Of a stretch of DNA of 29,552 bases, positions 7,855 to 16,138 are shown one piece after another; within the stretch, counting starts at the first letter, position 1; each line of letters opens with the position of its first letter. Made by a program: the position numbers and the translations under genes. The notes below the pieces were generated by a model, which saw only the letters and a list, made by a program, of their open reading frames with translations, searched no databases and was not told the origin of the DNA. This DNA comes from a virus, in IMG/VR virus record IMGVR_UViG_3300048839_001209, positions 1 through 29,552 of that record, one strand, 5' to 3'.

Positions 7855-8133
7855 TTAAGACCCCCCGCCTGTACCTTTATTAGAATCGTCCACAGTTCCA
7901 TGCACAAAGTCACTTATTTTCTCAGTTGTTTTTGTGTCCGACATTCGCCAAAATAAATGGCCACAAATTATCCCCATCATGAACGTAAAAATCGGATACT
8001 TATAAGACCACTCGATCATGGTGTGGCTGATCGACGACTCGACCCCGCCAGTCATGATTGCATAAACGTCCCATCCGGCGATAACCAAAACTGTTAACAC
8101 GATGAATAAAACGGTTAGCTTTTTCTTCGTCAC
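7855..8133 (-). CDS. Two-helix membrane protein (possible holin)
   Basis: 92 residues with two hydrophobic segments: residues about 5-27 (LTVLFIVLTVLVIAGWDVYA) and 47-64 (YPIFTFMMGIICGHLFW). They are separated by a polar loop (TGGVESSISHTMIEWSYK), and a hydrophilic, Gly-ending tail follows. The loop pattern 'V-E-x-S-I-S-H-x-x-I-E-W-S-Y-K-Y-P' seems familiar from small phage membrane proteins, some annotated as holins. The start is GTG overlapping the previous stop (GTGA), with AAGG upstream. It is distant from the endolysin cassette, so it may be a second holin or an unrelated membrane protein. Codon composition here is more AT-rich than in the head genes. Confidence 0.65.
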   Translation of the reverse strand: MTKKKLTVLFIVLTVLVIAGWDVYAIMTGGVESSISHTMIEWSYKYPIFTFMMGIICGHLFWRMSDTKTTEKISDFVHGTVDDSNKGTGGGS

Positions 8134-8549
8134 TCCAAAACCTTTTCCCTGTCGTAATTAACAGCCATCCAAACATTGTTTTCGCCAACAGAGTGATAAA
8201 TAACGCGAAGAATAAGTCCAGCAACAAGCTTCGCAGGATACGAAGACCGTGGAATTGGCTGTTGAACAACAGTTGGGTCCAAATACCAGTCGGTTATGAA
8301 CTGAGCGACAACAACGTATCCACCCTGGCCGTCGGGGGCCAGCACTTGAAAATCAACCTTGTCGCCCTGGGCTGCATTTTGCGCCAAAAAAACTCCGCCT
8401 GTCATGAGAACGTCGTCTGAAAGCGTCAGGTCAAGATTTGTTGTTTGCCCAGCAACAGCAACGCCAGAAGCGCCCTTGCAGTCCTTAAATAGCTTCGTCT
8501 TATTGAAGAAGTTTATGTTTTCTGGGTCAAACTTCGTATTCTGCGGCAT
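8130..8549 (-). CDS. Virion protein of unknown function
   Basis: 139 residues. The ATG shares one base with the previous stop (TAATG). The protein opens MPQNTKFDPENINFFNKTKL and continues as a beta-rich domain (TTNLDLTLSDDVLMTGGVFL, DKVDFQVLAPDGQGGYVVVA). It ends with a strand pair (LVAGLILRVIYHSVG, VWMAVNYD). The pattern of an internal 'Y-P-A-K-L-V-A-G-L-x-L-R-V' strand with flanking polar loops suits a small jelly-roll or immunoglobulin-like decoration or fibre protein. No catalytic motif or transmembrane segment is seen. It belongs to an AT-richer block (about 7855-9990) of fibre-type genes. Confidence 0.65.
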   Translation of the reverse strand: MPQNTKFDPENINFFNKTKLFKDCKGASGVAVAGQTTNLDLTLSDDVLMTGGVFLAQNAAQGDKVDFQVLAPDGQGGYVVVAQFITDWYLDPTVVQQPIPRSSYPAKLVAGLILRVIYHSVGENNVWMAVNYDREKVLE

Positions 8550-9277
8550 TAGCTATTTTCCTCGGTAAAAACAATTTCAATATCGAAAGTTCCATTAGTC
8601 GAGTTTGTTAATTGCTTGATGTGGATGCCCTCATTAGCGTTTAGCGTGATCGGCTTCCAGCGCCCCTGGTCTCGATAGTGCGGAATAGTATTGTGCGCCG
8701 TATGCTCGTTCGTCTCGTTATCTTGAGGACCAGGCCCCCACTCATCCGATGACCAAAGCCATCGACTGTAAGTGGCACCTTCGCTCGTAACGCTTCCACC
8801 AGTTCGTGCCGTAACACTCCCGTTCAAAGAATCAGAAGAATCAAAAGAAGTTGGAGTAACCGTACTTCCTGCGCTGTGGTTCACAATTTTATTAAGCTGA
8901 AACTCTGCAACGACACCTGTTAAGCTCGATGTCTGCACGTTCTTAATCCAAATCTCTCGGATACAAACCTTAACCGCTGACCCCGATGCGTTCACGAGAG
9001 AAAGCATCGACTTCCCGTTTCCGATTTGAGCGCCTTGAGCGCGAGCAACAAATGTTTTTGGTTTTACTTCGGTGAAAACAACCTTAAGCGAGTCGCTTGT
9101 GTTTCCAATAATGGTGCCGTCAGAGCCGCCGCGAATACGAGTTTGTTGATTGCCGTCGGTCAGCTTCGTATCAATAGATGAAAGACTGGAATTTCCAGTC
9201 GTTTGCAAAGCACTCGTCGCCAACGTGGGCGACGAGTTATCAGACACTTCTATTTCTACTTGCGGGTTATCCGCCAT
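8549..9277 (-). CDS. Fibre-type virion protein
   Basis: 242 residues, ATG with AAGGA seven bases upstream. The N terminus (MADNPQVEIEVSDNSSPTLA) is polar. It is followed by SSIDTKLTDGNQQTRIRGG, a motif familiar from phage proteins that carry a 'D-T-K-L-x-D/T-x-x-Q-x-T-x-I' collar. The remainder is beta-rich (KTFVARAQGAQIGNGKSMLS, VKVCIREIWIKNVQ), with a Ser/Thr/Gly-rich middle and a closing FDIEIVFTEENS strand. The gene pairs with the next upstream gene (10-nt gap), whose N-terminal half has related repeats. A tail-fibre or capsid-decoration function is inferred; no enzymatic signature is visible. Confidence 0.68.
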   Translation of the reverse strand: MADNPQVEIEVSDNSSPTLATSALQTTGNSSLSSIDTKLTDGNQQTRIRGGSDGTIIGNTSDSLKVVFTEVKPKTFVARAQGAQIGNGKSMLSLVNASGSAVKVCIREIWIKNVQTSSLTGVVAEFQLNKIVNHSAGSTVTPTSFDSSDSLNGSVTARTGGSVTSEGATYSRWLWSSDEWGPGPQDNETNEHTAHNTIPHYRDQGRWKPITLNANEGIHIKQLTNSTNGTFDIEIVFTEENS

Positions 9278-9287
9278 TCGCTATTCC

Positions 9288-9989
9288 TTACGGCAATTCA
9301 ATGCTCGCGATTGTAGCGCGGAAATCAGACAACGCATTAAGATTCTGAGCGCGAATCTTAAGTTGTTGAGTGCCTGAGGCTCCGGCTGTGATAATCATGT
9401 TTTCAAGTTTTGCGAAATTTGTGAACTGACCAGGGCCGCACAAAAATTCAGCCAAAACAGTAGTCGTCGCATCGTCAACTTGAACCACTTGGAAAATCGC
9501 ATCACGAAAACACGACACAAGCGCCTCAATACCCTTGTACATTGTGCTGGCGGTAAGAGTAAGAACCGCAACGTCAGTAAGCGACGCATTTCCAGCCGCA
9601 GTACCACGCGCGTAAACTTCCGTTCCAGCGTCGAATGTAACGGGAACCGCACCAGCCGCATTTAATTGCGGAGCAACAAGATCGCCGCTTGAATCTTTGA
9701 ATCCAAGAACGGGAACCGCGTCGCCAGGTGCCTGACCTTCTTGCTTAACAGGAATTTCAACGAGGTTTCCCGCGTTGTCCTTCGCAGCAAGTGTCGGCAC
9801 CGCATCCCCAGGCGCATCGCCTGACTGTTTAACGGGAGCGGCAATCGCGTTGCCGGAACCGTCTTTGAACGCGAATCCGAGTGCGCCGTTTTTCCCTGCT
9901 ACGGCTTCACCTTGTTGAACCGAGCGAAGTGCTAGGCCCTCGCCCGACGCGCCCTCTAAACTCGGAAAACTCTCACGTACATCGGCCAT
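9288..9989 (-). CDS. Virion protein with three internal ~28-residue repeats
   Basis: 233 residues, ATG with AAGGGGG upstream. Residues about 39-119 contain three tandem copies of a roughly 28-residue unit. The unit has the form 'F-K-D-x-[SA]-G-[ND]-x-x-x-x-P-V-K-Q-x-G-x-A-P-G-D-A-V-P-x-L'; the third copy is degenerate. Each unit likely contributes one beta-hairpin to a shaft. A beta-rich C-terminal domain follows (DVAVLTLTASTMYKGIEALV, DATTTVLAEFLCGPGQF), ending in QLKIRAQNLNALSDFRATIA. Internal repeat expansion is usual in phage fibres and decoration proteins, and the location among fibre genes agrees. The specific role is unknown. Confidence 0.7.
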   Translation of the reverse strand: MADVRESFPSLEGASGEGLALRSVQQGEAVAGKNGALGFAFKDGSGNAIAAPVKQSGDAPGDAVPTLAAKDNAGNLVEIPVKQEGQAPGDAVPVLGFKDSSGDLVAPQLNAAGAVPVTFDAGTEVYARGTAAGNASLTDVAVLTLTASTMYKGIEALVSCFRDAIFQVVQVDDATTTVLAEFLCGPGQFTNFAKLENMIITAGASGTQQLKIRAQNLNALSDFRATIASIELP

Positions 9990-10002
9990 CTTAATCCCCC
10001 TT

Positions 10003-10587
10003 TTAGGCTGTTATGGGCCTTCGCAATGCCATCATGTGCGCGCCCACCGTTACATCGGGTGAACCAGTTCTGCGCATGAGCACAACTTCAATCAAGTCAC
10101 CAGCCACAAACTCTCTGGACGGATACCAAATAAATTCGGCTGACGGTCTTGAGGCGCCCGTCCTTAAATCGGCAATGCTCACGCCGTTCTTGAAGACCAA
10201 AAACATGGCTTCCTGACGACACGAGACGTTAAGTCTGTTGAGGAAAACGGTTTCAAACGAATCCACTGTGTAACTAAAAATCGTGTGCGGACCGACTCCT
10301 ATTGGGACATCGGCATAGTCAAAAAAAAATTCCTCGTCGTTCGTAGCGGCGTTGGGGAACCACCCTTTGATAATATCCACCGCGTCACTTAGGACGATGA
10401 TGTCGTTGCCGCCATCGTTTAAGATTAGCCGCACATCAGCAAGTGCGCGAAGCACGTCGGAGCTTGCCGCAAATTGAGAATAATCCTGGGGTGGAATTGT
10501 GTAGTTCGAGTTTCCTGGAATCGAGACCCCAACGTCGAAAAGATCAACAGAATTTATTGGGTCGGGGTTACGCAGGATTTTACTCAT
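10003..10587 (-). CDS. Virion protein of unknown function
   Basis: 194 residues, ATG overlapping the previous stop (ATGA) with a GGGGG tract five to eight bases upstream. The N-terminal part (DVGVSIPGNSNYTIPPQDYS) leads to a helical segment (FAASSDVLRALADVRLILND) and then GGNDIIVLSDAVDIIKGWFP. This 'I-P-P-x-D-Y-x-x-x-x-x-S-x-D-V-x-x-x-x-x-x-x-x-L-x-V-N-D-G' architecture is seen in small phage structural proteins. The C-terminal domain is beta-rich (RLNVSCRQEAMFLVFKNG, VAGDLIEVVLMRRTG). It is probably a head-decoration, head-completion or fibre component. I do not recognise a named family. Confidence 0.68.
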   Translation of the reverse strand: MSKILRNPDPINSVDLFDVGVSIPGNSNYTIPPQDYSQFAASSDVLRALADVRLILNDGGNDIIVLSDAVDIIKGWFPNAATNDEEFFFDYADVPIGVGPHTIFSYTVDSFETVFLNRLNVSCRQEAMFLVFKNGVSIADLRTGASRPSAEFIWYPSREFVAGDLIEVVLMRRTGSPDVTVGAHMMALRRPITA

Positions 10588-11330
10588 ATCGAGGTCCCCC
10601 GCAGCACAAGTGACACCTTCAAGTTTTTCGTCGTCCCCGTCTCCAAGCGGCAGGCAAGCTGCACATTTGAAGTCGGTGTTGGGTAAACGACCGGGAAGTT
10701 TAGCTCCACTCTTTTCGGCCCACCGCTGGTAATATTAAAGCTCCCAAGCGACAAAAGGCCAACTCCATTTCCCTCATGCTGATAGATGCCGACCGTGTAA
10801 TCGGATTCTTCCTCGGTGCCAACCGCGGCTTGAATAACCGCGCCGTTACCGAACAAAACCGGAACCCCAACGACATTTGACGGAATCCCCTCTGAAGTGA
10901 GCCAAAACCCAGGGGTCTTGGTGTTCACGGCGCCAAACACGAAACCGGGGCTTGCAGGCCCCACAATATCGCCAGGCGCCACAAAGGGCAGACTTGCGGC
11001 CAATCGGTTTTTGATTTGATTTTTTAGTTTGCCAGCGAGAAACCGGATTCGTACCGGGCCTTCGGTTGAGACATACATATTCTCAAGATCGAAGTCCTTG
11101 TAGCGGAAATAGAAGTTGTAGTTCCCTTCCGCCGCCAGCGGGATAATGTCAGCCGGAATGAACGTGAGGCCGTGACGAATCTTGAATGAGTCGAACTCAC
11201 CAGGGATGGTCACGTCGTAAAGTTGGAAGTCGCCTTCAAACCAAATCTGTTCATTCAGGAATCGGTTAATCCTAAAGAAGTTCTCCCGAACGTGCGGGTC
11301 TTCAATGTCCTTTAGGATTAATTCAATCAC
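10584..11330 (-). CDS. Virion structural protein downstream of the coat gene
   Basis: 248 residues. The start is a GTG at 11330 with GAGGG nine bases upstream. The N terminus (LKDIEDPHVRENFFRINRFL) is helical. A beta domain follows, with KIRHGLTFIPADIIPL and YNFYFRYKDFDLENMYVST. The segment 'F-x-I-R-H-x-L-x-F-x-P-x-D-I-I' recurs in structural proteins of podovirus-like phages in my experience, though without an agreed function. The second half is Gly- and Val-rich (GPASPGFVFGAVNTKTPGFW, VELNFPVVYPTPTSNVQL). Being first after the coat gene and separated from it by a hairpin, it could be a head-completion or decoration protein, or the first fibre gene. Confidence 0.68.
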   Translation of the reverse strand: MIELILKDIEDPHVRENFFRINRFLNEQIWFEGDFQLYDVTIPGEFDSFKIRHGLTFIPADIIPLAAEGNYNFYFRYKDFDLENMYVSTEGPVRIRFLAGKLKNQIKNRLAASLPFVAPGDIVGPASPGFVFGAVNTKTPGFWLTSEGIPSNVVGVPVLFGNGAVIQAAVGTEEESDYTVGIYQHEGNGVGLLSLGSFNITSGGPKRVELNFPVVYPTPTSNVQLACRLETGTTKNLKVSLVLRGTSI

Positions 11331-11360
11331 TCAATGATGCCCTCTTGGAAATATCGGTGA

Positions 11361-11384
11361 GGCTCCCCCATAAAAGAGGGAGCC
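11361..11384 (-). terminator. GC-rich hairpin between the coat gene and the next gene
   Basis: GGCTCCC (11361-11367) and GGGAGCC (11378-11384) form a perfect 7-bp stem with a 10-nt loop, 14 nt beyond the coat stop. On the minus strand no U-run follows, so this is at best a weak terminator. Such hairpins after coat genes often act as partial terminators or RNase-processing and stability elements that let coat mRNA accumulate. That role is inferred. Confidence 0.55.
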
Positions 11385-11397
11385 CCACATTTTCGGA

Positions 11398-12639
11398 TTA
11401 GTAGTTCGGGATGCCGTACATGACGGCGTTCTTCCACGGAGCCGTACAGACCAGGTCTCCGAAAAGACAGTGGTCCAGGATGTAGAAGTAGCCCGAGGTC
11501 TCACGAACTTCGTAATACTCTTTGCCGTCCGGCGCCTTGCGACGCTTGAACATGCCGTTCGAGTAGAACTTAATCGAGGACCAATCCAGATAGAAGATTT
11601 TGTCATCTTCCATTTCCTGGATGCCCACCAACGTGATGACCTGTCCGGAGACAGAACCAACCTCGATGGTGTCCCAACCGTACACGCTGACCTTGCGTGA
11701 GTTCGGGACCACGTTGAACGGACCCTTTTGAGTTTCCAACAACTTCAGGCACGAGCCGAAGTGTTTGAAGCTCATCAGGACTTCCGGTGCCTTGCCGCCT
11801 TTGGCAAGCTGCATCCGCTTCACATACCCGTCGAAAATCTTCGCGAGGATGTTGGAAGCCGACACGCCGGTTCCGTCGATTTGCACCGACTGGAGGAAGT
11901 CGTGGTCCACTTTGTTTTGGCCGAACAAAGTAGACGTACCGCCGTTTGCGGGCGACAACAACTGACTTCCCAGCGACGTCATACCAGCGGTATTCGCACC
12001 GGGGTGGTAGACTTTCGCCGCCTGGGCCACGGTGTAGGCCGACACGTCCGCCGCAGCACCGCCACGGGTAGCCGAAACCGTGATGGTCTCGTCATACACG
12101 TTGACGTTGATGACGTAATACGTCGCCGCCGCCGTGTTGCCGTCGATGAGGACGATTTTTTGGTCCTTCGTGAAGCGGTCGATTCGGCTCACGCCGAGAA
12201 CACCGCCGACCGTTCCATCCACGGTGACAACCGCAAAATGGGGGCCGCCCAACAAGTGGGTGGACACGACCATTTTGAAGTACATCATCATGGAGTCGAT
12301 TTGGTCGGGAAGGATTTTCAGGAACGTGGATTCCGGAATCTTCCCGTCGTGTTCCATGAGGTCACGGTGGTTGAACAGAAGTGTACCCCACACTTCGGGT
12401 TGGGTCGTGATTGACCCGCGGATGTACTTGTACTTCGCGATGTCGTTTTGCGCGGCCAATTGGCCGAACTCAATCGACGACGCGTGCTGGCCCTGGAACG
12501 GAACGATAAGCTCACCGCCCTTCCAGTTTTCGATTTGCTCAGCCTTTTGCATCAAGTAGTCCCGCTTGATGAATTCCTGCTTAAGCAGGTCGAGCGGGAG
12601 ATACTGATTGAGCATTGACTGAAAATCCCGATTCGTCAT
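11398..12639 (-). CDS. Major capsid (coat) protein
   Basis: 413 residues, ATG with AAGGAG ten bases upstream. It lies directly after the scaffold gene in the canonical terminase-portal-scaffold-coat order, and its length suits an HK97-fold coat protein. The N terminus (QYLPLDLLKQEFIKRDYLMQ) is helical. It is followed by WKGGELIVPFQGQHASSIEF, TQPEVWGTLLFNHRDLMEHD and a long amphipathic spine-like helix region (LPDQIDSMMMYFKMVVSTHL). An insertion-like beta section (VSRIDRFTKDQKIVLIDGNT) precedes a central helix with SASNILAKIFDGYVKRM. The terminus is beta-rich (GWDTIEVGSVSGQVITLVGI, IFYLDWSSIKFYSNGMFKR). It would assemble the icosahedral shell around the scaffold. Confidence 0.88.
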   Translation of the reverse strand: MTNRDFQSMLNQYLPLDLLKQEFIKRDYLMQKAEQIENWKGGELIVPFQGQHASSIEFGQLAAQNDIAKYKYIRGSITTQPEVWGTLLFNHRDLMEHDGKIPESTFLKILPDQIDSMMMYFKMVVSTHLLGGPHFAVVTVDGTVGGVLGVSRIDRFTKDQKIVLIDGNTAAATYYVINVNVYDETITVSATRGGAAADVSAYTVAQAAKVYHPGANTAGMTSLGSQLLSPANGGTSTLFGQNKVDHDFLQSVQIDGTGVSASNILAKIFDGYVKRMQLAKGGKAPEVLMSFKHFGSCLKLLETQKGPFNVVPNSRKVSVYGWDTIEVGSVSGQVITLVGIQEMEDDKIFYLDWSSIKFYSNGMFKRRKAPDGKEYYEVRETSGYFYILDHCLFGDLVCTAPWKNAVMYGIPNY

Positions 12640-12667
12640 CTCTCAATTCTCCTTAAAAACGACGACT

Positions 12668-13720
12668 TCAGCCGTTGGCGGCGTCCATCTCACGCGCCAT
12701 TTGTCTGAGGTCATCAATTGATTTTGGCGACTTCTTAACGGGCGAAGTGCCTCTGCCCTGTACGGCGGGAATCACAGGTTTGGCCGTCACTTGCGGTGTC
12801 GGCGCTGTTTGGCCCGGTGCTTGCGGCGCCACAGCTTGCGGCTGTGTGCCGGGCTCTAACAACTTCCCGTATTTTTGAAGGACTTGCGCGACCGCCTGTT
12901 CCGCCGATAAGTCCTGTCCTGTTGCATGGAAAGCCGAAACCGCCTCTTGAACCACAAGGTCCCGAAAGGCGCCAAGTTGACCCATACGTGAATCCCACTG
13001 GCTTGCGGCCTGGGCCACGTCGGGGCGCGCGAGAGTGAGGTCAAGCTGCACAGTCCTGGCTTGGACCGCATGACTCTCAAACTGTTGCTCCAACTCCGAC
13101 TTTTCCATTTCCAAATCATACGCCCTGGCGCGTTCCTGAGCTTGCGACTCAAGGGCTTGGCGCTGTTCGGGCGTCATGTTTTCCATTTCCAATTTTCGAG
13201 AGACCCAGTCGAAAATCTTTTGCTCCGGGATTCTCAAGCTCCCGAAGAAATTGTCCAAGTCGCCTTTATTCAGGAAGGTCATCACGCGGCGGACATCGCG
13301 GTCCAACGCCTGGTGTTCCTGCAACACGTTTTGGAATTCGCCTTGGGTTGACTCGTAGCGCGCTTTGATGTCGTCAAAGGCCATTGTCTTCGTGAATAGG
13401 TCTTTGACCTTTTTCTCCGAATCCGCGTCTTTGATGAGCGGGCGCCAGAACTCATCGAGTTCATGCTCTTTGCCGAACGCCTTGTACTTGAAATTCGGCT
13501 GGTAGGCTGGCGGCACCACCGCGGGCGTACCGTCGGCGTTAACCGGCGGCGCGGCTTGCGCTTCCGGCGTTGGCGCAGCGGCGGCCTGTGGGTTTGGTGT
13601 CTCCGTTGCCGCTGGCATCGTTACCGGCGGTGACGAGCTTTCAGGTGTCACACTTTGAGCGGCGCTTGCGGCGGGCGCTCCCGTGGTGACTGCGGGTTCT
13701 GACGAATTGCTTGTCGTCAT
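12668..13720 (-). CDS. Scaffolding protein
   Basis: 350 residues with strongly biased composition. Residues 1-70 are Ala/Pro/Thr-rich and disordered. The middle (about 75-260) is highly charged and helical (KVKDLFTKTMAFDDIKARYE, MENMTPEQRQALESQAQERA). The C-terminal third is another Ala/Pro/Gln linker, ending in a basic helix (KKSPKSIDDLRQMAREMDAA) suited to binding coat protein. The start overlaps the portal stop (ATGA) and the coat gene follows. This architecture and position match P22 gp8-like scaffolds, which direct coat assembly and leave the procapsid. No protease domain is visible, so release would not be by self-cleavage. Confidence 0.85.
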   Translation of the reverse strand: MTTSNSSEPAVTTGAPAASAAQSVTPESSSPPVTMPAATETPNPQAAAAPTPEAQAAPPVNADGTPAVVPPAYQPNFKYKAFGKEHELDEFWRPLIKDADSEKKVKDLFTKTMAFDDIKARYESTQGEFQNVLQEHQALDRDVRRVMTFLNKGDLDNFFGSLRIPEQKIFDWVSRKLEMENMTPEQRQALESQAQERARAYDLEMEKSELEQQFESHAVQARTVQLDLTLARPDVAQAASQWDSRMGQLGAFRDLVVQEAVSAFHATGQDLSAEQAVAQVLQKYGKLLEPGTQPQAVAPQAPGQTAPTPQVTAKPVIPAVQGRGTSPVKKSPKSIDDLRQMAREMDAANG

Positions 13721-15840
13721 TGCAGTAATCCCCCTTGTTGCGCAACATCACCGCCTCCCCCCATGGGCGACTGTGGTTGTTGCGTTGCTACTCGCCGAGA
13801 AATCTCGGCTTGAACTTGTCGAGTTTGAAGCTGTAATTGTTCTTGGCTTGAGCCCTGCTCGGCAAGTCTTTTAATTAGCCAATCGAGGGATTCCGCTGGA
13901 ACCGTCGCCCGAATTGAGCGTGAGGGTTGGTTAGGGTCAGGAATGTAATAGTCGCATTTGATGGCGGCGCCCGATGCCGGGATAAATTCGTTTTGAGCGG
14001 CCTTGATAGCTTCAATTTTTTGGGCCTCAAGGTCTTCGTACATGGCTACCGTTTGCTCATAGCGTGCCTGAATATCAGGGCTCAAGAGCCGGTAATCGAA
14101 TTGCTTTTGGCGGGCCGATAGGCGCTTAAGAATATATTCACCATTGTCGTTCTTGGAAATCGGGGGTTCCTCGCCTCGGTCAAGCGCCAATATAATATTG
14201 GTCGCGGCATCGTAGTCGAGAGTGAGGTCGGAGAAACTTTCCTCGTGGTTCGCAAACGGCATTTGCTTGATGATTTTCCCGATGTCGTCCTTTTGGAGAT
14301 TGGGGCCAACGTACTGGAGAATGTGATTGAGCACAAGATGACGCCCCATCATAGTGGTTGGGTCCTCACTCATCGGCTCTATCTTGATTTGATAACAAAG
14401 CGGTTCCTGGGACTTGAACTCGGCGATATTGATGTATTCAGCCTTTCCAATAGCGGGAATGAGCATGTTTTCATCGAAGTAGTGCTTCGCAAGTTCCAAA
14501 TAGGTTTTGCACACGTTGACCAGGAAGTTCTCGAACTTCTCAGCGTAAAGCGAAAATTGCTTTTTCTCTCTGATCGAACGATAAAGGCTCGCGAACGCAT
14601 CCCCGCCCTCTTTTTCCGCCATTTCCTCAGTGACACCTGCGACCTGATACATTTCCGTGATTTGCGAGGTCATGTAGTCGAGGAACTGCGCGCCCGCTCG
14701 GCCTTCAAGCACGGTCGGCGCCTGGCCGGTAACAAACATCGTGCGAATACCTGGAAGGTTCGGTCCGCTCGTTACCTTGGCACCGTTTTGAAGGATGACC
14801 TTGTCGTCGCCGAGCGTGACTTGGTGTTCGGCCATCTTCGAGGCCGAGCGGTTGATTTCATATTGGTAGGGGCGAAGTTGTTTGATGAGGGAGCGATGCC
14901 GAGGAGTGGTTTGGATTTCGTCCATGCCTTCATAGACGATGGGAAATACCCCAAAGGGCAGTTCCCCCTCTGCCAAAATCACTTCACCAGTGGTAATGGC
15001 AAACCACCCGTTGGGGTACTCATAGCATGGCCGAAAGTAGAACTCTTTGACAAGAGCCTGCTTTTCAGACTTGGTATAATTACTCCGGGCGCCATCAAAC
15101 ACGAAAAACGTGTCATCTTGAGTGGCCTGAATCTTCTTTCGCTTTTCCTCATCATCGCCAACCAACGACTTAAGCTCATCAATGTCCACCATTTTGCGAA
15201 TGGCGAGCCAGCGAGCTTCGGCTATGGTTTTCGCTTCCACAGGCCGAATGAGGTTGAATCCCAAAATTCTCTCGAAAACCAAGGCGCCTGAGAACACAGC
15301 CTTGCCGCTGGATTTGGGCTGGCCCTTTTCGTCCAACACGCCTTGGCCCATTTCATCGACCTCTTGTTCGTAGCCGATGAAACGCCCTGCGTGCGGGTCC
15401 CAAAAAACCTTCGTGGCACATTCACCAATCTCGGTGAAGTCCTTGCACCAGGAATGAACCTTCATTTTGAGGCCCTGTTCGACCTTGGCGAACTCCCATA
15501 CGGCCTTGTTGAGTTCGGCGGCCTTTTGGTCTTGAAGCTCTTTTGGGTTGTTTGGGGTCGGCGTCACACCAGGCGCTTGCGCGAGAATTTGGTTCTGGTA
15601 AACACGGATGATTTTGTGGATGTGGTTCTTGGTGAGGCGAAGTTTCTGGTCGTTGTAAAGCTCTTTGGATTCGCGGATGCGATTCCACCACTTTGAGTTC
15701 TTTTTCGAGTAGTGCTCACCCGATGCCAATAAGATGTTCGAGCGCTGTTCAGCAAAGAGATCGCCATCGACCGCCTCGCCATCCGTGAACATCTTATTTA
15801 ATTGGTCAATTCTGGGTTTCTGCGCTTGCTCGTCTGTCAC
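13717..15840 (-). CDS. P22-like portal protein
   Basis: About 707 residues from a GTG at 15840 with a GGGGG tract six bases upstream. A TTG at 15855 would add five residues but overlaps that site. The length is close to P22 gp1 (725 residues). N-terminal features include EQRSNILLASGEHYSKKNSKWWNRIRESK and NHIHKIIRVYQNQILAQAPG. The middle has the wing and stem-like segments (EFYFRPCYEYPNGWFAITTG, IKQLRPYQYEINRSASKMAE), then VAGVTEEMAEKEGGDAFASL. The C terminus is a helical, Gln-rich barrel-like tail (LAEQGSSQEQLQLQTRQVQA). The portal is the dodecameric DNA-entry channel at one capsid vertex and docks the terminase. The family assignment rests on overall pattern and operon order. Confidence 0.9.
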   Translation of the reverse strand: MTDEQAQKPRIDQLNKMFTDGEAVDGDLFAEQRSNILLASGEHYSKKNSKWWNRIRESKELYNDQKLRLTKNHIHKIIRVYQNQILAQAPGVTPTPNNPKELQDQKAAELNKAVWEFAKVEQGLKMKVHSWCKDFTEIGECATKVFWDPHAGRFIGYEQEVDEMGQGVLDEKGQPKSSGKAVFSGALVFERILGFNLIRPVEAKTIAEARWLAIRKMVDIDELKSLVGDDEEKRKKIQATQDDTFFVFDGARSNYTKSEKQALVKEFYFRPCYEYPNGWFAITTGEVILAEGELPFGVFPIVYEGMDEIQTTPRHRSLIKQLRPYQYEINRSASKMAEHQVTLGDDKVILQNGAKVTSGPNLPGIRTMFVTGQAPTVLEGRAGAQFLDYMTSQITEMYQVAGVTEEMAEKEGGDAFASLYRSIREKKQFSLYAEKFENFLVNVCKTYLELAKHYFDENMLIPAIGKAEYINIAEFKSQEPLCYQIKIEPMSEDPTTMMGRHLVLNHILQYVGPNLQKDDIGKIIKQMPFANHEESFSDLTLDYDAATNIILALDRGEEPPISKNDNGEYILKRLSARQKQFDYRLLSPDIQARYEQTVAMYEDLEAQKIEAIKAAQNEFIPASGAAIKCDYYIPDPNQPSRSIRATVPAESLDWLIKRLAEQGSSQEQLQLQTRQVQAEISRRVATQQPQSPMGGGGDVAQQGGLLQ

Positions 15841-16138
15841 CCAATTCCCCCTCAATCAGCATTCGCTCATAAAGCGCCGGATTCTCGATTTGCAATAAAT
15901 CGAGACGGTCCTCGGCTGACTCCAAGTTCTCGCGAACTAAGGTGTCCGAGGCGGCCTCTTTAAGCTCTGCTTCGGTTGGGGGGTGGATTTCACTCTCAAC
16001 CCTTTTCGTTTGCCGGTCTTCAACCCGGCAAAACTGCACGGAAATATCACCGATCTTCAACTCAGTGACTCCCGCCGATTTGCAAGCTTTCAGTATGCGG
16101 ACCAATTCTTCCGCGGTGTATTTTTGCTCACCACTCAC
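15806..16138 (-). CDS. Small protein between terminase and portal
   Basis: 110 residues from a GTG at 16138 (VSGEQKYTAEELVRILKACK), with GGAG nine bases upstream; the start lies in the last codons of the terminase gene. An ATG at 16192 would add 18 residues but needs a 65-nt overlap, unusual for this operon. It has two helical parts. The first is ELVRILKACKSAGVTELKIG followed by a short strand DISVQFCRVED. The second is acidic (EAELKEAASDTLVRENLESA then RLDLLQIENPALYERMLIEG). The end overlaps the portal start. A 'L-x-I-E-N-P-x-x-Y-E' segment is common in small proteins of phage head operons. The function is unknown; a packaging or head-assembly helper is plausible. Confidence 0.72.
   Translation of the reverse strand: MSGEQKYTAEELVRILKACKSAGVTELKIGDISVQFCRVEDRQTKRVESEIHPPTEAELKEAASDTLVRENLESAEDRLDLLQIENPALYERMLIEGELGDRRASAETQN

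Noticed and set aside
11728-12414. 228-residue plus-strand frame inside the coat gene
   Set aside because: It is antisense to a well-supported coat protein. It is His- and Arg-rich with no motif and no ribosome-binding site.
14245-15291. 348-residue plus-strand frame inside the portal gene
   Set aside because: It lies wholly opposite the portal frame, has no family-like sequence, and belongs to the set of long antisense frames expected from the G+C-rich third codon positions of the real gene.
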